Positions 48,101 to 55,392 of a stretch of 64,000 nt of DNA are shown here, piece by piece. The stretch spans positions 112,278 to 176,277 of the forward strand of contig NZ_NRRF01000003.1 of assembly GCF_016583565.1 (NCBI RefSeq), written 5' to 3'. Numbering within the stretch: position 1 is the first letter of the stretch; each line of letters starts with the position of its first letter. The stretch comes from Thiocystis violacea. Its GTDB lineage: Bacteria > Pseudomonadota > Gammaproteobacteria > Chromatiales > Chromatiaceae. The notes under the pieces are model-generated. The model saw only the letters and a list, made by a program, of their open reading frames with translations, had not been told where the DNA came from and ran no database searches. The position numbers and the translations under genes are program-made.

Positions 48101-48781
48101 CCACGCACGGAGCTTCAGGAGGCACTGGAGCAGCTGGTCACCGCGCAGCGGGAGCTGCACCAGGAGATCGGCGCCATCAGCCAGCGCCTGGCGGAGAACT
48201 CCAGCCGACGCCAACAGCAGCAGGCGCGCGCCAAGGCGATCGAGCAGCAGAGGCGCGAGTGCGCGCGCTGGGACGCCCTGCACGACCTCATCGGCTCGGC
48301 GGACGGCAAGAAGTACCGCAACTTCGCCCAGGGACTCACCTTCGAGCTGATGGTCGGCCACGCCAACCGCCAGCTGCGCAAGATGACCGACCGCTATCTG
48401 CTCATCCGCGACGCGGCGCAACCCCTGGAGCTGAACGTCATCGACAACTACCAGGCGGGCGAGGTCCGCTCGACCAAGAACCTGTCCGGCGGCGAGAGCT
48501 TCATCGTCAGCCTCGCCCTCGCGCTCGGCCTGTCGCAGATGGCGAGCCAGAACGTCCGCGTCGACTCGCTCTTCCTCGATGAAGGCTTCGGCACCCTGGA
48601 CGAAGAGGCGCTGGACACCGCCCTGGAGACCCTGGCCAGCCTCCAGCAGGACGGCAAGCTCATCGGCATCATCTCCCACGTCGGCGCGCTCAAGGAGCGC
48701 ATCGGGACGCAGATTCAAGTGATCCCCAAGACGGGCGGGCGAAGCCTGCTGCAGGGGCCGGGTTGCGGCCCGACAGCTTGA
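45107..48781 (+). CDS. sbcC: Exonuclease subunit SbcC
   Basis: This is a 1224-residue SMC/Rad50-type ATPase. Walker A is GPTGAGKTT (37-45). Two long coiled-coil arms flank the zinc hook Cys600-Pro-Leu-Cys603. The C-terminal ATPase half has the signature NLSGGESF near residue 1125 and Walker B LFLDEGFGTLDEEAL near 1150. It dimerises and works with SbcD on hairpins and DNA ends. It is full length. In most genomes it overlaps or abuts sbcD; here 4.39 kb lies between them and the sequence just before its ATG is a remnant of an sbcD tail. It may therefore depend on a new promoter, for instance read-through from the Uma2 gene. Confidence 0.94.
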   Translation: MRIQHLRFQNLNSLVGEWTLDLTHPAFAADGIFAITGPTGAGKTTILDAICLALYGRTPRLNKVTKSGNEIMSRQTGDCFAEVTFETQAGRFRCHWSQHRARRKANGELQAPRHEIADAATGRILESKIRDVGARIEAATGMDFDRFTRSMLLAQGDFAAFLQADPDQRAPILEQITGTEIYSRISVRVHERRADERKRLDTLAAELAGMQLLSEEDEATLNAGLEQKRTEDAELTQQLAAQQTAITWLDRLAQLAEALVAIDAARQDWQARQAKFQPERERLERASRALELAADHSGLTALRQQQSAEQASRQDGIERLPGQQETVNKALADLETATQQLAARKTEQQDGLLVLRQVRALDLKLQEKDGPIKTRDTALAGRQTALVESRQDHAATLESLAKDRTALETLLAQLEATKTDADLVEHLAGIRSRFEVIRQLDGQRQAKTQTVASAEAEATLAAQRAAESSKQLDNERGLRQEAEEQLRQRQLDLKDLLQDHTLSDWRTDLSRLQARSVTVDKAGEALHVIAETRQTQDALDTDQARLTSALEAFGQQREQLVQRRDALEREQTLLDTQLRLIRRVQDLEEARHQLRDGEPCPLCGSIDHPFATGHIPEPSETETRLDRVKADLKSTATAVGEIQIKQAETAKDLKQTADRQDECRQRLAVAERALATARDALAIEDDGFAWDQGLALLRTETQARLDRALSVVTDADSLEKRIAEQRDRLDQVRETVARIERDAQQAAHDQMTTAQTLERTRQEGRTLADQLDAALAESRAQVLAYDIGNLSIDQLEPILATLTERRNLWLERLETRTRLEHGIGTLEVQSGHQADLISKTAAEIAQESEALAALRREREQIAAERRDLFQDKRPDAEEARMAEGVTAAEQRLDTARQAQTAATQALETLRHRLAELEASLSARAERLQASEAAFAARLHGANFADEASYSAACLPEEERGPLAEQARQLDQERIQLETRERETRAALATEREKRVTDRPRTELQEALEQLVTAQRELHQEIGAISQRLAENSSRRQQQQARAKAIEQQRRECARWDALHDLIGSADGKKYRNFAQGLTFELMVGHANRQLRKMTDRYLLIRDAAQPLELNVIDNYQAGEVRSTKNLSGGESFIVSLALALGLSQMASQNVRVDSLFLDEGFGTLDEEALDTALETLASLQQDGKLIGIISHVGALKERIGTQIQVIPKTGGRSLLQGPGCGPTA

Positions 48782-48870
48782 CCTGGACAGCGCTCCGCAC
48801 CAAAACGCCGCCAGCGGCACGCCGAGCTATCAGGGCGCAGAACGCCAAAAGCGGGCGCTGAATGCCGAAA

Positions 48871-50025
48871 TCAAACCGCCAACTCGTACACTGCCCGAGA
48901 GCGCTCCAACCCGACGTCCTGATGCTCCCCAAGCGCGGTCATGCCGTGCGCCTCGAGCTTGGCCAGCAGCGGGCCGATGGCCTCAACGCCGATGCCGTAG
49001 CTCGACAGATGGGTCGGCACTTGCAGCGACTCGAAGAAGTCGCTCGTGCGGGTGATGGCACCGTCGATACGCGCTTCCTCGTCGCCCTCATGCAACCCCC
49101 AGACGCGCTCGGCATACTGCAGGAGCTTCGCCCGCTTCTCCTGGCGCCGCACCTGAAGCATGGCCGGCAGGACGATGGCCAGGGTCTGCGCGTGGTCCAG
49201 GCCATGTAGCGCGGTGATCTCATGCCCGAGCATGTGAGTCGCCCAGTCCTGCGGCGCGCCGGCACCGATCAGACCGTTCAGGGCCAGGGTCGCCGTCCAC
49301 ATCAGATTGGCCCGCACCGCGTAGTTCTCCGGCTCGGCCAGCGCTTTCGGCCCTTCCTCGATCAGCGTCAACAGCAGGCCCTCGGCGAATCTGTCCTGCA
49401 CCTTGGCATCTGCCGGGTAGGTCAGGTACTGCTCGACGATGTGGGTAAAGGCATCCACCACGCCGTTGGCAACCTGGCGCGGCGGCAGGGTGTAGGTTTT
49501 GGTCGGGTCGAGCACGGAGAAGCGCGGGTAGACCAGCGGATGGACGAAGAAGAGCTTGTCCTGGGTGGCCTTGCGCGTCACCACGGAGCCGCCGTTCATC
49601 TCCGAGCCGGTCGCCGGCAGCGTCAGCACGCTGCCGAACGGCAGCGCCTCGCTGATGGGCGCCTGCTTGGCGAGGATGTCCCAGGGCTCCCCGGCGAAGG
49701 GCACGGCGGCGGCGATGAACTTGGTGCCGTCGATGACCGAGCCGCCGCCGACGGCGAGCAGAAAGTCGACCCGCTCGCTACGCGCGAGTTCGACGGCCTT
49801 CATGAGCGTCTCGTAAGTCGGGTTCGGCTCGATCCCGGCGAATTCGAGGACGGTGAAGCCCTTCAGCGCCTGCTTGACCTCGTCCAGCGTCCCGGTCTTG
49901 ACGACGCTGCCGCCGCCGTAGGTGATGAGCACACGGGCGCCGGCGGGGATTTCCTGCGCGATTCCGGCGATTTGGCCCTCGCCGAAGAGGATGCGTGTCG
50001 GATTATGGAAGGTGAAATTCAGCAT
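48871..50025 (-). CDS. yqhD: NADPH-dependent aldehyde reductase / iron-type alcohol dehydrogenase YqhD
   Basis: This 384-residue protein closely resembles E. coli YqhD along its whole length: TPTRILFG-type start (NPTRILFGEGQIAG), VLITYGGGSVVKTG, AVGGGSVIDGTKFIAAA, LTLPATGSEMNGGSVV, LPPRQVANGVVDAF and HMLGHEITALHGLDHAQ. The last two supply the Asp/His metal ligands. It reduces short-chain and toxic aldehydes (glyoxal, lipid-peroxidation products) with NADPH in the cytoplasm. It is downstream of, and on the same strand as, an old-yellow-enzyme gene, which suggests joint electrophile detoxification. Confidence 0.93.
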   Translation of the reverse strand: MLNFTFHNPTRILFGEGQIAGIAQEIPAGARVLITYGGGSVVKTGTLDEVKQALKGFTVLEFAGIEPNPTYETLMKAVELARSERVDFLLAVGGGSVIDGTKFIAAAVPFAGEPWDILAKQAPISEALPFGSVLTLPATGSEMNGGSVVTRKATQDKLFFVHPLVYPRFSVLDPTKTYTLPPRQVANGVVDAFTHIVEQYLTYPADAKVQDRFAEGLLLTLIEEGPKALAEPENYAVRANLMWTATLALNGLIGAGAPQDWATHMLGHEITALHGLDHAQTLAIVLPAMLQVRRQEKRAKLLQYAERVWGLHEGDEEARIDGAITRTSDFFESLQVPTHLSSYGIGVEAIGPLLAKLEAHGMTALGEHQDVGLERSRAVYELAV

Positions 50026-50111
50026 GGGTCGTACCTGTTGAAGTCGATGGGACGAGCCTTCGAGGCTCGAAAACAGGCGCGGCGTGCGTCGCCACGTCGA
50101 GGCGGGGTCGA

Positions 50112-51224
50112 TCAGAGACAGCGCGAGGGCGTGCCTTCGAGGAAGGGATAGTCCGTATAGCCGTGCGCGTCCCCGCCGTAGAAGGTCGCCTCGTCCGGCG
50201 CGTTGAGCGGAGCGTTGCGGCGCAGGCGCTCGACCAGATCCGGGTTGGCGATGAACAGCTTGCCGAAGGCGATGAGGTCGGCGGCGTTGGACTCGCGGGT
50301 TGCCAGGGCCAGGTCGCGGGTATAGGCGTTGTTGCCGACGTAGGTGCCTTCGAACAGCTCGCGCAACTTGGACAGCTTGAAGGGATGCCCGGTTTCGCGC
50401 GGACCGCCGGTCACGCCCTCGACGACATGCAGGAAGCCGATGCCGCGCGCCGAGAGCTGGCGAGTCACGTAGGAGAATAGGGTTTCCGGATCACCGTCTT
50501 CGATGTCGTTCGCGGGCGATAGGGGCGCCAGACGCACGCCGACACGCGCCTTGTCCCAGACTTCGAGTACCGCGTCCGTGACCTCAAGCAATAGCCGCGC
50601 GCGATTCTCGACGCTGCCACCATAGGCATCCTCGCGCCGGTTGGTCTTGTCGCGGAGGAATTGGTCGAGCAGATAACCGTTGGCCGAATGGATCTCGACC
50701 CCATCGAAGCCGGCCGCGCGCGCGTTCTCCGCCGCCCGGCGATAGTCGGCGACGATGCCGGGGATCTCATCCAGCTCCAGGGCGCGGGGCGTGACCATGT
50801 CGACCATCCCGTTGCCGGTGAAGACCTGGCCCTCGGCCTTGATGGCGGACGGCGCGACCGGCAAGGCGCCGCCCTCCTGCAAATCCGGATGCGAGATGCG
50901 TCCGACGTGCCAGAGCTGGATGAAGATGCGTCCATGATGGCCGTGGACCGCTTCGGTCACCTGCTGCCAGCCCGCGACCTGCGCCTCGCTGTAGATGCCT
51001 GGCGTCTGGATGTAGCCCTTGCCCTGGGGCGAGATCTGCGACGCCTCGCTGATGATGAGTCCGGCGGTCGAGCGCTGGGCGTAGTAGGTCGCCATCAAGG
51101 GGGTCGGAACGTCGCCCTTCCCCGCCCGGCTGCGCGTCAGTGGGGCCATGACGATGCGGTTCGGCAGGCTCAGGTCGCCGAGCTGGTAGGGTTGGAAGAG
51201 GTCGCTATCTGTTTGATCGGTCAT
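50112..51224 (-). CDS. Old yellow enzyme-family alkene/NEM reductase (NemA-like)
   Basis: This 370-residue FMN-dependent ene-reductase opens with LFQPYQLGDLSLPNRIVMAPL. It contains ISEASQISPQGKGY, the substrate-binding FDGVEIHSANGYLLDQFLRD with the His/Asn pair, and GFLHVVEGV, FGKLFIANPDLVERLR near the end. It reduces activated C=C bonds and nitro compounds with NADPH. ATG 51224 is used; a frame opening at 51248 adds eight residues. It lies 86 bp upstream of yqhD on the same strand. No nemR-type regulator gene is adjacent. Confidence 0.9.
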   Translation of the reverse strand: MTDQTDSDLFQPYQLGDLSLPNRIVMAPLTRSRAGKGDVPTPLMATYYAQRSTAGLIISEASQISPQGKGYIQTPGIYSEAQVAGWQQVTEAVHGHHGRIFIQLWHVGRISHPDLQEGGALPVAPSAIKAEGQVFTGNGMVDMVTPRALELDEIPGIVADYRRAAENARAAGFDGVEIHSANGYLLDQFLRDKTNRREDAYGGSVENRARLLLEVTDAVLEVWDKARVGVRLAPLSPANDIEDGDPETLFSYVTRQLSARGIGFLHVVEGVTGGPRETGHPFKLSKLRELFEGTYVGNNAYTRDLALATRESNAADLIAFGKLFIANPDLVERLRRNAPLNAPDEATFYGGDAHGYTDYPFLEGTPSRCL

Positions 51225-51416
51225 CTGTGTGATCCGTGTTGAAGCCAAGGAGAGCTGGTCGGGAGTTGGCGACTGACCAGGTAAGGGTCAAGTGGCGGGA
51301 TCGGCAAGGCGCAGCGCGCCGCCGGTCACAGTGTCGCGACAGCATCCTGGCATGGCATGATCAGGGTGCGGCTCCATCCCCGTCCCACGAGTTCGGCGCA
51401 CCACTAGGAAGACTCC

Positions 51417-52601
51417 ATGCCCACGCAGGCTCCTCCCCTCCAGACCATGCTCGAAAAGCTGATCGGTACCCTGTCCGTCAGCAGCGTCACACCCGACTTC
51501 GACCACAGCAACCGCCCGCTGGTCGAGCTGCTCGCCGGTTGGCTGGAGCATGCCGGCTTCGCGGTGGAGATCCTTGAGATCCCAGGCCACCCAGACAAGT
51601 GCAACCTGCTGGCAACCCTGGGCAGCGGCCCCGGCGGGCTGGTGCTTGCGGGGCACACGGACACCGTGCCCTTCAACGCGCCGCTCTGGAACTATGACCC
51701 GCTGAAGCTCACGGAGGCGGATGGCCGCTACTACGGACTGGGCACCTCGGACATGAAGTCCTTCTTCGCCCTGGCGATCGAGGCCGCGCGCGGGCTGGCC
51801 GCGGCAGACCTGAAGCGTCCGCTCATGATCCTGGCGACGGCGGACGAGGAGTCGGCCATGCACGGCGCCCGCGCCCTGGCGAATGCCGGCAGGCCCTTGG
51901 GACGCTATGCGGTGATCGGCGAGCCAACCGGGCTCAGACCGGTGCGACTGCACAAGGGCGTGATGGGCGAGGCGATTCGACTGGTCGGGCGCAGCGGCCA
52001 TGCCAGCGACCCCAGCCTGGGGAACAATGCCCTGGAAGGCATGCACGAGGCGATCGGCGCCATTCTGGCCTGGCGCGAGGAGCTCAAGCTGGCGCACCAT
52101 CACCCTGCCTTCCACATTCCCTACCCGACCCTCAACCTCGGCCACATCCATGGTGGCGACAACCCGAATCGCATCTGCGGCGACTGCGAGCTGCACCTGG
52201 ACATGCGCCTGCTACCGGGCCTGACGGCCGAGGATCTGCGCACCGAGCTGACGCGCCGGGTCGCGGCGGTCGGTGAGCGGCGTGGACTCCAGTGGTCCGT
52301 CAGCCCACTGTTCGAGGCGATCCCGCCAGCCGAGACGCCGGCCGAGTCCGCCATCGTGCGGACGAGCGAGAAGCTGACCGGTCACGCGGCGGAGGCGGTC
52401 AACTTCGGCACCGAGGCGCCCTTCTTCAACCAGCTCGGGATGGAGACCCTGGTGCTGGGACCAGGCGATATTGCGCAGGCGCATCAGCCGAACGAATTCC
52501 TGCTGCTGGAGCGGATTCCGCCAACGCTGGAGATCTTGAGGGCGCTGATCCAGCGGTTTTGCGCGGACGGCCACGAATCCGCGTCCAGCGGCAGCGCCTG
52601 A
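51417..52601 (+). CDS. argE: Acetylornithine deacetylase ArgE
   Basis: This 394-residue M20-family metallohydrolase removes acetyl from N2-acetylornithine in arginine synthesis. Metal-site motifs are LAGHTDTVPF, GLGTSDMKSF, ATADEESAMHGA, VIGEPTGLRPVRLHKG and NFGTEAPFFNQLGM, with the dimerisation region GRSGHASDPSLGNNALEGM. AGGA lies 8 nt before ATG 51417. It is divergent from the NemA-like gene. Confidence 0.93.
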   Translation: MPTQAPPLQTMLEKLIGTLSVSSVTPDFDHSNRPLVELLAGWLEHAGFAVEILEIPGHPDKCNLLATLGSGPGGLVLAGHTDTVPFNAPLWNYDPLKLTEADGRYYGLGTSDMKSFFALAIEAARGLAAADLKRPLMILATADEESAMHGARALANAGRPLGRYAVIGEPTGLRPVRLHKGVMGEAIRLVGRSGHASDPSLGNNALEGMHEAIGAILAWREELKLAHHHPAFHIPYPTLNLGHIHGGDNPNRICGDCELHLDMRLLPGLTAEDLRTELTRRVAAVGERRGLQWSVSPLFEAIPPAETPAESAIVRTSEKLTGHAAEAVNFGTEAPFFNQLGMETLVLGPGDIAQAHQPNEFLLLERIPPTLEILRALIQRFCADGHESASSGSA

Positions 52602-52638
52602 GACGACATCGAGCCGCGACGCTGGAGCCTCAATGAAC

Positions 52639-52664
52639 GGCTCCCACGCTCCGGCGTGGGAGCC
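52639..52664. terminator. Perfect 11-bp hairpin between argE and ypfJ
   Basis: GGCTCCCACGC and GCGTGGGAGCC flank a TCCG loop, 37 nt after the argE stop. There is no T-run. The CTCCCAC/GTGGGAG ends are shared with the family C repeats at 24083 and 55217, so it may be a minimal member of that family rather than a terminator. Confidence 0.55.
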
Positions 52665-52690
52665 AGATTAAGAAGCTGGAGATCAATCGC

Positions 52691-53611
52691 ATGCGTTGGA
52701 AGACCGGCAGACGAAGCGAGAATGTGGAGGACCGCCGCGGCGGCGGCCTGGGCGGCCTGCCCTATGGCTCGCAACGGCCCTATGGCGTCGGGCGGAAGGT
52801 CGGCGTCGGCGGGGGGCTTGGGACCATCATCGTCGTCGTGGTCCTGCTTTTCCTCGGCGTCGATCCGACGGTGCTGCTTTCCCAGCTCGGTCAGGTCCCC
52901 ATGGAGCAGACGGGGCCGTCTCAAAATCCCGCGCCCAGCCAAGGGCGAGCGCTGTCGCCATCCGGCCGGGATGAGCTGGCGGACTTCGTCTCCGTCGTGC
53001 TCGCGGACACGGAGGACACCTGGGACGCGATCTTCAGCGAGAAAGGCAAGCGTTACTCGGATCCCCAGTTGGTGCTCTTCAGCGGCATGACCCGCTCCGC
53101 CTGCGGTCTGGGCCAGGCGGCCATGGGCCCCTTTTACTGTCCCGGCGATCGGAAGGTTTACATCGACCTCGCCTTCTACGACGAGCTGCGCAATGAGTTC
53201 GGCGCGCCGGGCGACTTCGCCCAGGCGTACGTCATCGCGCACGAGGTCGGGCATCATGTCCAGAACCTGCTCGGCATTTCCGAGCAGGTGCAGACCCGCA
53301 GCCGGCGCTCCAGCAAGGTCGAGGCGAACCAGCTCTCCGTGCGCCTGGAGCTGCAGGCCGACTGTTTTGCCGGACTCTGGGCCAATCGCGCGCACAAGGC
53401 GCGCAACATCCTGGAGCAGGGCGACGTCGAAGAGGGGCTGAACGCGGCCTCCGCGATTGGCGACGACCGCCTCCAGCGCCAGAGCCACGGCAAGGTCACG
53501 CCAGACAGCTTCACCCACGGCAGCTCCGCGCAGCGCGTGCGCTGGTTCAAACGCGGGCTTCAATCCGGCCAGCTTTCGGCCTGCGATACCTTCTCGGCAA
53601 AGCAGCTGTAA
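52691..53611 (+). CDS. ypfJ: YpfJ-family neutral zinc metallopeptidase
   Basis: This 306-residue protein matches YpfJ: a charged N-terminus (MRWKTGRRSENVEDRRGGG), one membrane span (LGTIIVVVVLLFLGV), then a periplasmic-facing peptidase-like domain. That domain has CGLGQAAMGPFYCPGDRKVYID, the zinc motif HEVGHHVQNLLG and LELQADCFAGLWA. Substrates are unknown. It lies 90 bp downstream of argE with a hairpin between them, so it is probably separate. Confidence 0.9.
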   Translation: MRWKTGRRSENVEDRRGGGLGGLPYGSQRPYGVGRKVGVGGGLGTIIVVVVLLFLGVDPTVLLSQLGQVPMEQTGPSQNPAPSQGRALSPSGRDELADFVSVVLADTEDTWDAIFSEKGKRYSDPQLVLFSGMTRSACGLGQAAMGPFYCPGDRKVYIDLAFYDELRNEFGAPGDFAQAYVIAHEVGHHVQNLLGISEQVQTRSRRSSKVEANQLSVRLELQADCFAGLWANRAHKARNILEQGDVEEGLNAASAIGDDRLQRQSHGKVTPDSFTHGSSAQRVRWFKRGLQSGQLSACDTFSAKQL

Positions 53612-53708
53612 GGGCCGTCTCCGAACATCCACCTCCTCTCCGCCGCGGACGCCTGACGACGCGACTGACGCGATCCAGGCGCCCTCGCACCGATTCCGAG
53701 CCCCGGAC

Positions 53709-53743
53709 GGTGCGTACCTAACAGCGACGCACCAGCATAGTGC
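53709..53743. promoter_or_regulatory. NtrC-like upstream activator site for urt operon
   Basis: GCACCAGCATAGTGC (53729-53743) fits the GCAC-N7-GTGC dyad of NtrC sites. It lies about 78 bp upstream of the -24 element of the sigma-54 promoter. A second dyad GGTGCGT-N11-ACGCACC (53709-53733) overlaps it, so two activator dimers could bind. Confidence 0.6.
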
Positions 53744-53820
53744 AGCGCTGCCCCCTGCCTCTGCGCCGATCGGCGTTTCACGGCGTGCGCCTCAAGGCGC
53801 TTCGGGGGCATGGACTCCTC

Positions 53821-53836
53821 TGGCACAGTGGTTGCT
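53821..53836 (+). promoter_or_regulatory. Sigma-54 (RpoN) promoter of urtA
   Basis: TGGCACAGTGGTTGCT matches the consensus TGGCAC-N5-TTGCW with the invariant GG-N10-GC spacing. It lies 53 nt before the urtA start codon. With the NtrC-like dyad upstream, this points to induction by nitrogen limitation. Confidence 0.82.
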
Positions 53837-53889
53837 TTTTGCTCCCTGTCCGATCCAATGACGAATATCAATGGGAGTCCTTCGCGCAC

Positions 53890-55182
53890 ATGACCAAGAC
53901 TAGATTCATGGCATCGGCCGCTGCCCTGACCGCCGCGCTGTCCCTCGGCATGTCCTCGCTCGCGAGCGCCGCCGACACCATCAAGGTCGGCATCCTCCAT
54001 TCACTCTCCGGCACCATGGCGATCAGCGAGACGACGCTGAAGGACACCATGCTGATGCTGATCGACGAGCAGAACAAGAAAGGCGGCCTGCTCGGCAAGC
54101 AGCTCGAGCCCGTGGTCGTGGACCCCGCCTCCAACTGGCCGCTCTTCGCCGAGAAGGCCCGTGAACTGCTGGAGAAGGACAAGGTCGCCGCGGTCTTCGG
54201 CTGCTGGACCTCGGTTTCGCGCAAGTCCGTGCTGCCGGTCTTCGAGGAGCTGAACGGGCTGCTCTTCTACCCGGTGCAGTACGAGGGCGAGGAGTCTTCC
54301 AAGAACGTCTTCTACACCGGCGCCGCGCCGAATCAGCAGGCGATTCCGGCGGTCGACTATCTGATGAACGACCTCGGCGTGAAGCGCTGGGTGCTGGCCG
54401 GCACCGACTACGTCTATCCGCGCACCACCAACAAGATCCTCGAGGCCTACCTCAAAGCCAAGGGCGTGGCGGACGCCGACATCATGATCAACTACACGCC
54501 CTTCGGTCACTCCGACTGGCAGAGCATCGTCTCCGACATCAAGAAGTTCGGCTCCGCCGGCAAGAAGACCGCCGTGGTCTCGACCATCAACGGCGACGCC
54601 AACGTGCCCTTCTACAAGGAACTGGGCAACCAGGGCATCTCCTCGGAGGACATCCCGGTCGTCGCCTTCTCCGTGGGTGAGGAAGAACTCTCGGGCATCG
54701 ACACCAAGCCCCTGGTCGGGCACCTGGCGGCCTGGAACTACTTCATGAGCGTCGACACGCCCGAGAACGAGTCCTTCATCGACACCTGGCATACGTTCAT
54801 CAAGAACGACGACCGGGTGACCAACGACCCCATGGAGGCCCACTACATCGGTTTCAATCTCTGGGTGAAGGCGGTCGAGAAGGCCGGCAGCACGGATACC
54901 GACAAGGTCGCCGCCGCCATCATTGGGCTGGAGACACCGAACCTGACCGGCGGCAAGGCGGTCATGCTCAAGAACCACCACATCACCAAGCCGGTGCTGA
55001 TCGGCGAGATCCAAGACGACGGTCAGTTCGCCGTGGTCTCCGAGACCGACGCGGAAGTCCCCGGCGATGCCTGGTCCGACTTCCTGCCCGGCAGCAAGGA
55101 CATCACCGCCGACTGGACGCCGCCGATCTCCTGCGGCAACTACAACAGCGTGACCAAGACCTGTTCGGGGCAGAACTACTGA
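53890..55182 (+). CDS. urtA: Urea ABC transporter substrate-binding protein UrtA
   Basis: This 430-residue periplasmic binding protein of the branched-chain amino acid/amide class has a signal peptide cleaved after SLASA and a mature N-terminus DTIKVGILHSLSGTMAISE, diagnostic for UrtA. It continues with GCWTSVSRKSVLPVFEELN, LFYPVQYEGEESS and TNDPMEAHYIGFNLWVKAVE. It captures urea for import. ATG 53890 follows a clear sigma-54 promoter. The frame is open upstream to 53740 but that would cover the promoter. A family C hairpin separates it from urtB, which could stabilise urtA mRNA. Confidence 0.95.
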   Translation: MTKTRFMASAAALTAALSLGMSSLASAADTIKVGILHSLSGTMAISETTLKDTMLMLIDEQNKKGGLLGKQLEPVVVDPASNWPLFAEKARELLEKDKVAAVFGCWTSVSRKSVLPVFEELNGLLFYPVQYEGEESSKNVFYTGAAPNQQAIPAVDYLMNDLGVKRWVLAGTDYVYPRTTNKILEAYLKAKGVADADIMINYTPFGHSDWQSIVSDIKKFGSAGKKTAVVSTINGDANVPFYKELGNQGISSEDIPVVAFSVGEEELSGIDTKPLVGHLAAWNYFMSVDTPENESFIDTWHTFIKNDDRVTNDPMEAHYIGFNLWVKAVEKAGSTDTDKVAAAIIGLETPNLTGGKAVMLKNHHITKPVLIGEIQDDGQFAVVSETDAEVPGDAWSDFLPGSKDITADWTPPISCGNYNSVTKTCSGQNY

Positions 55183-55216
55183 GCCATAAGGCTCTGGTAC
55201 AGCATTCGGCAAACTC

Positions 55217-55287
55217 GTGGGAGCGCCGCCCCGGCGCGATCGGCCCGGCACCTGCTGGGCACCGTCGCGGCGGGGCGCCGCTCCCAC
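55217..55287. repeat. REP-like inverted repeat, family C copy 2, in urtA-urtB gap
   Basis: The ends GTGGGAGCGCCGCCCCGGCG and CGGCGGGGCGCCGCTCCCAC form a long imperfect hairpin. The right arm is nearly identical to that of the copy at 24083-24142. Its place inside an operon, between a highly needed binding protein and the membrane genes, suggests a role in differential expression. Confidence 0.75.
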
Positions 55288-55392
55288 CTTGGGCCTCGCG
55301 CCTCGGCCAAACCTCCGCCCCTGGCGTGACTCACTGCGTCCTCCAATTCCAGCAGAGCCGCAACCCATTCGGCTGCGGCTCGAGGTTCCGGT

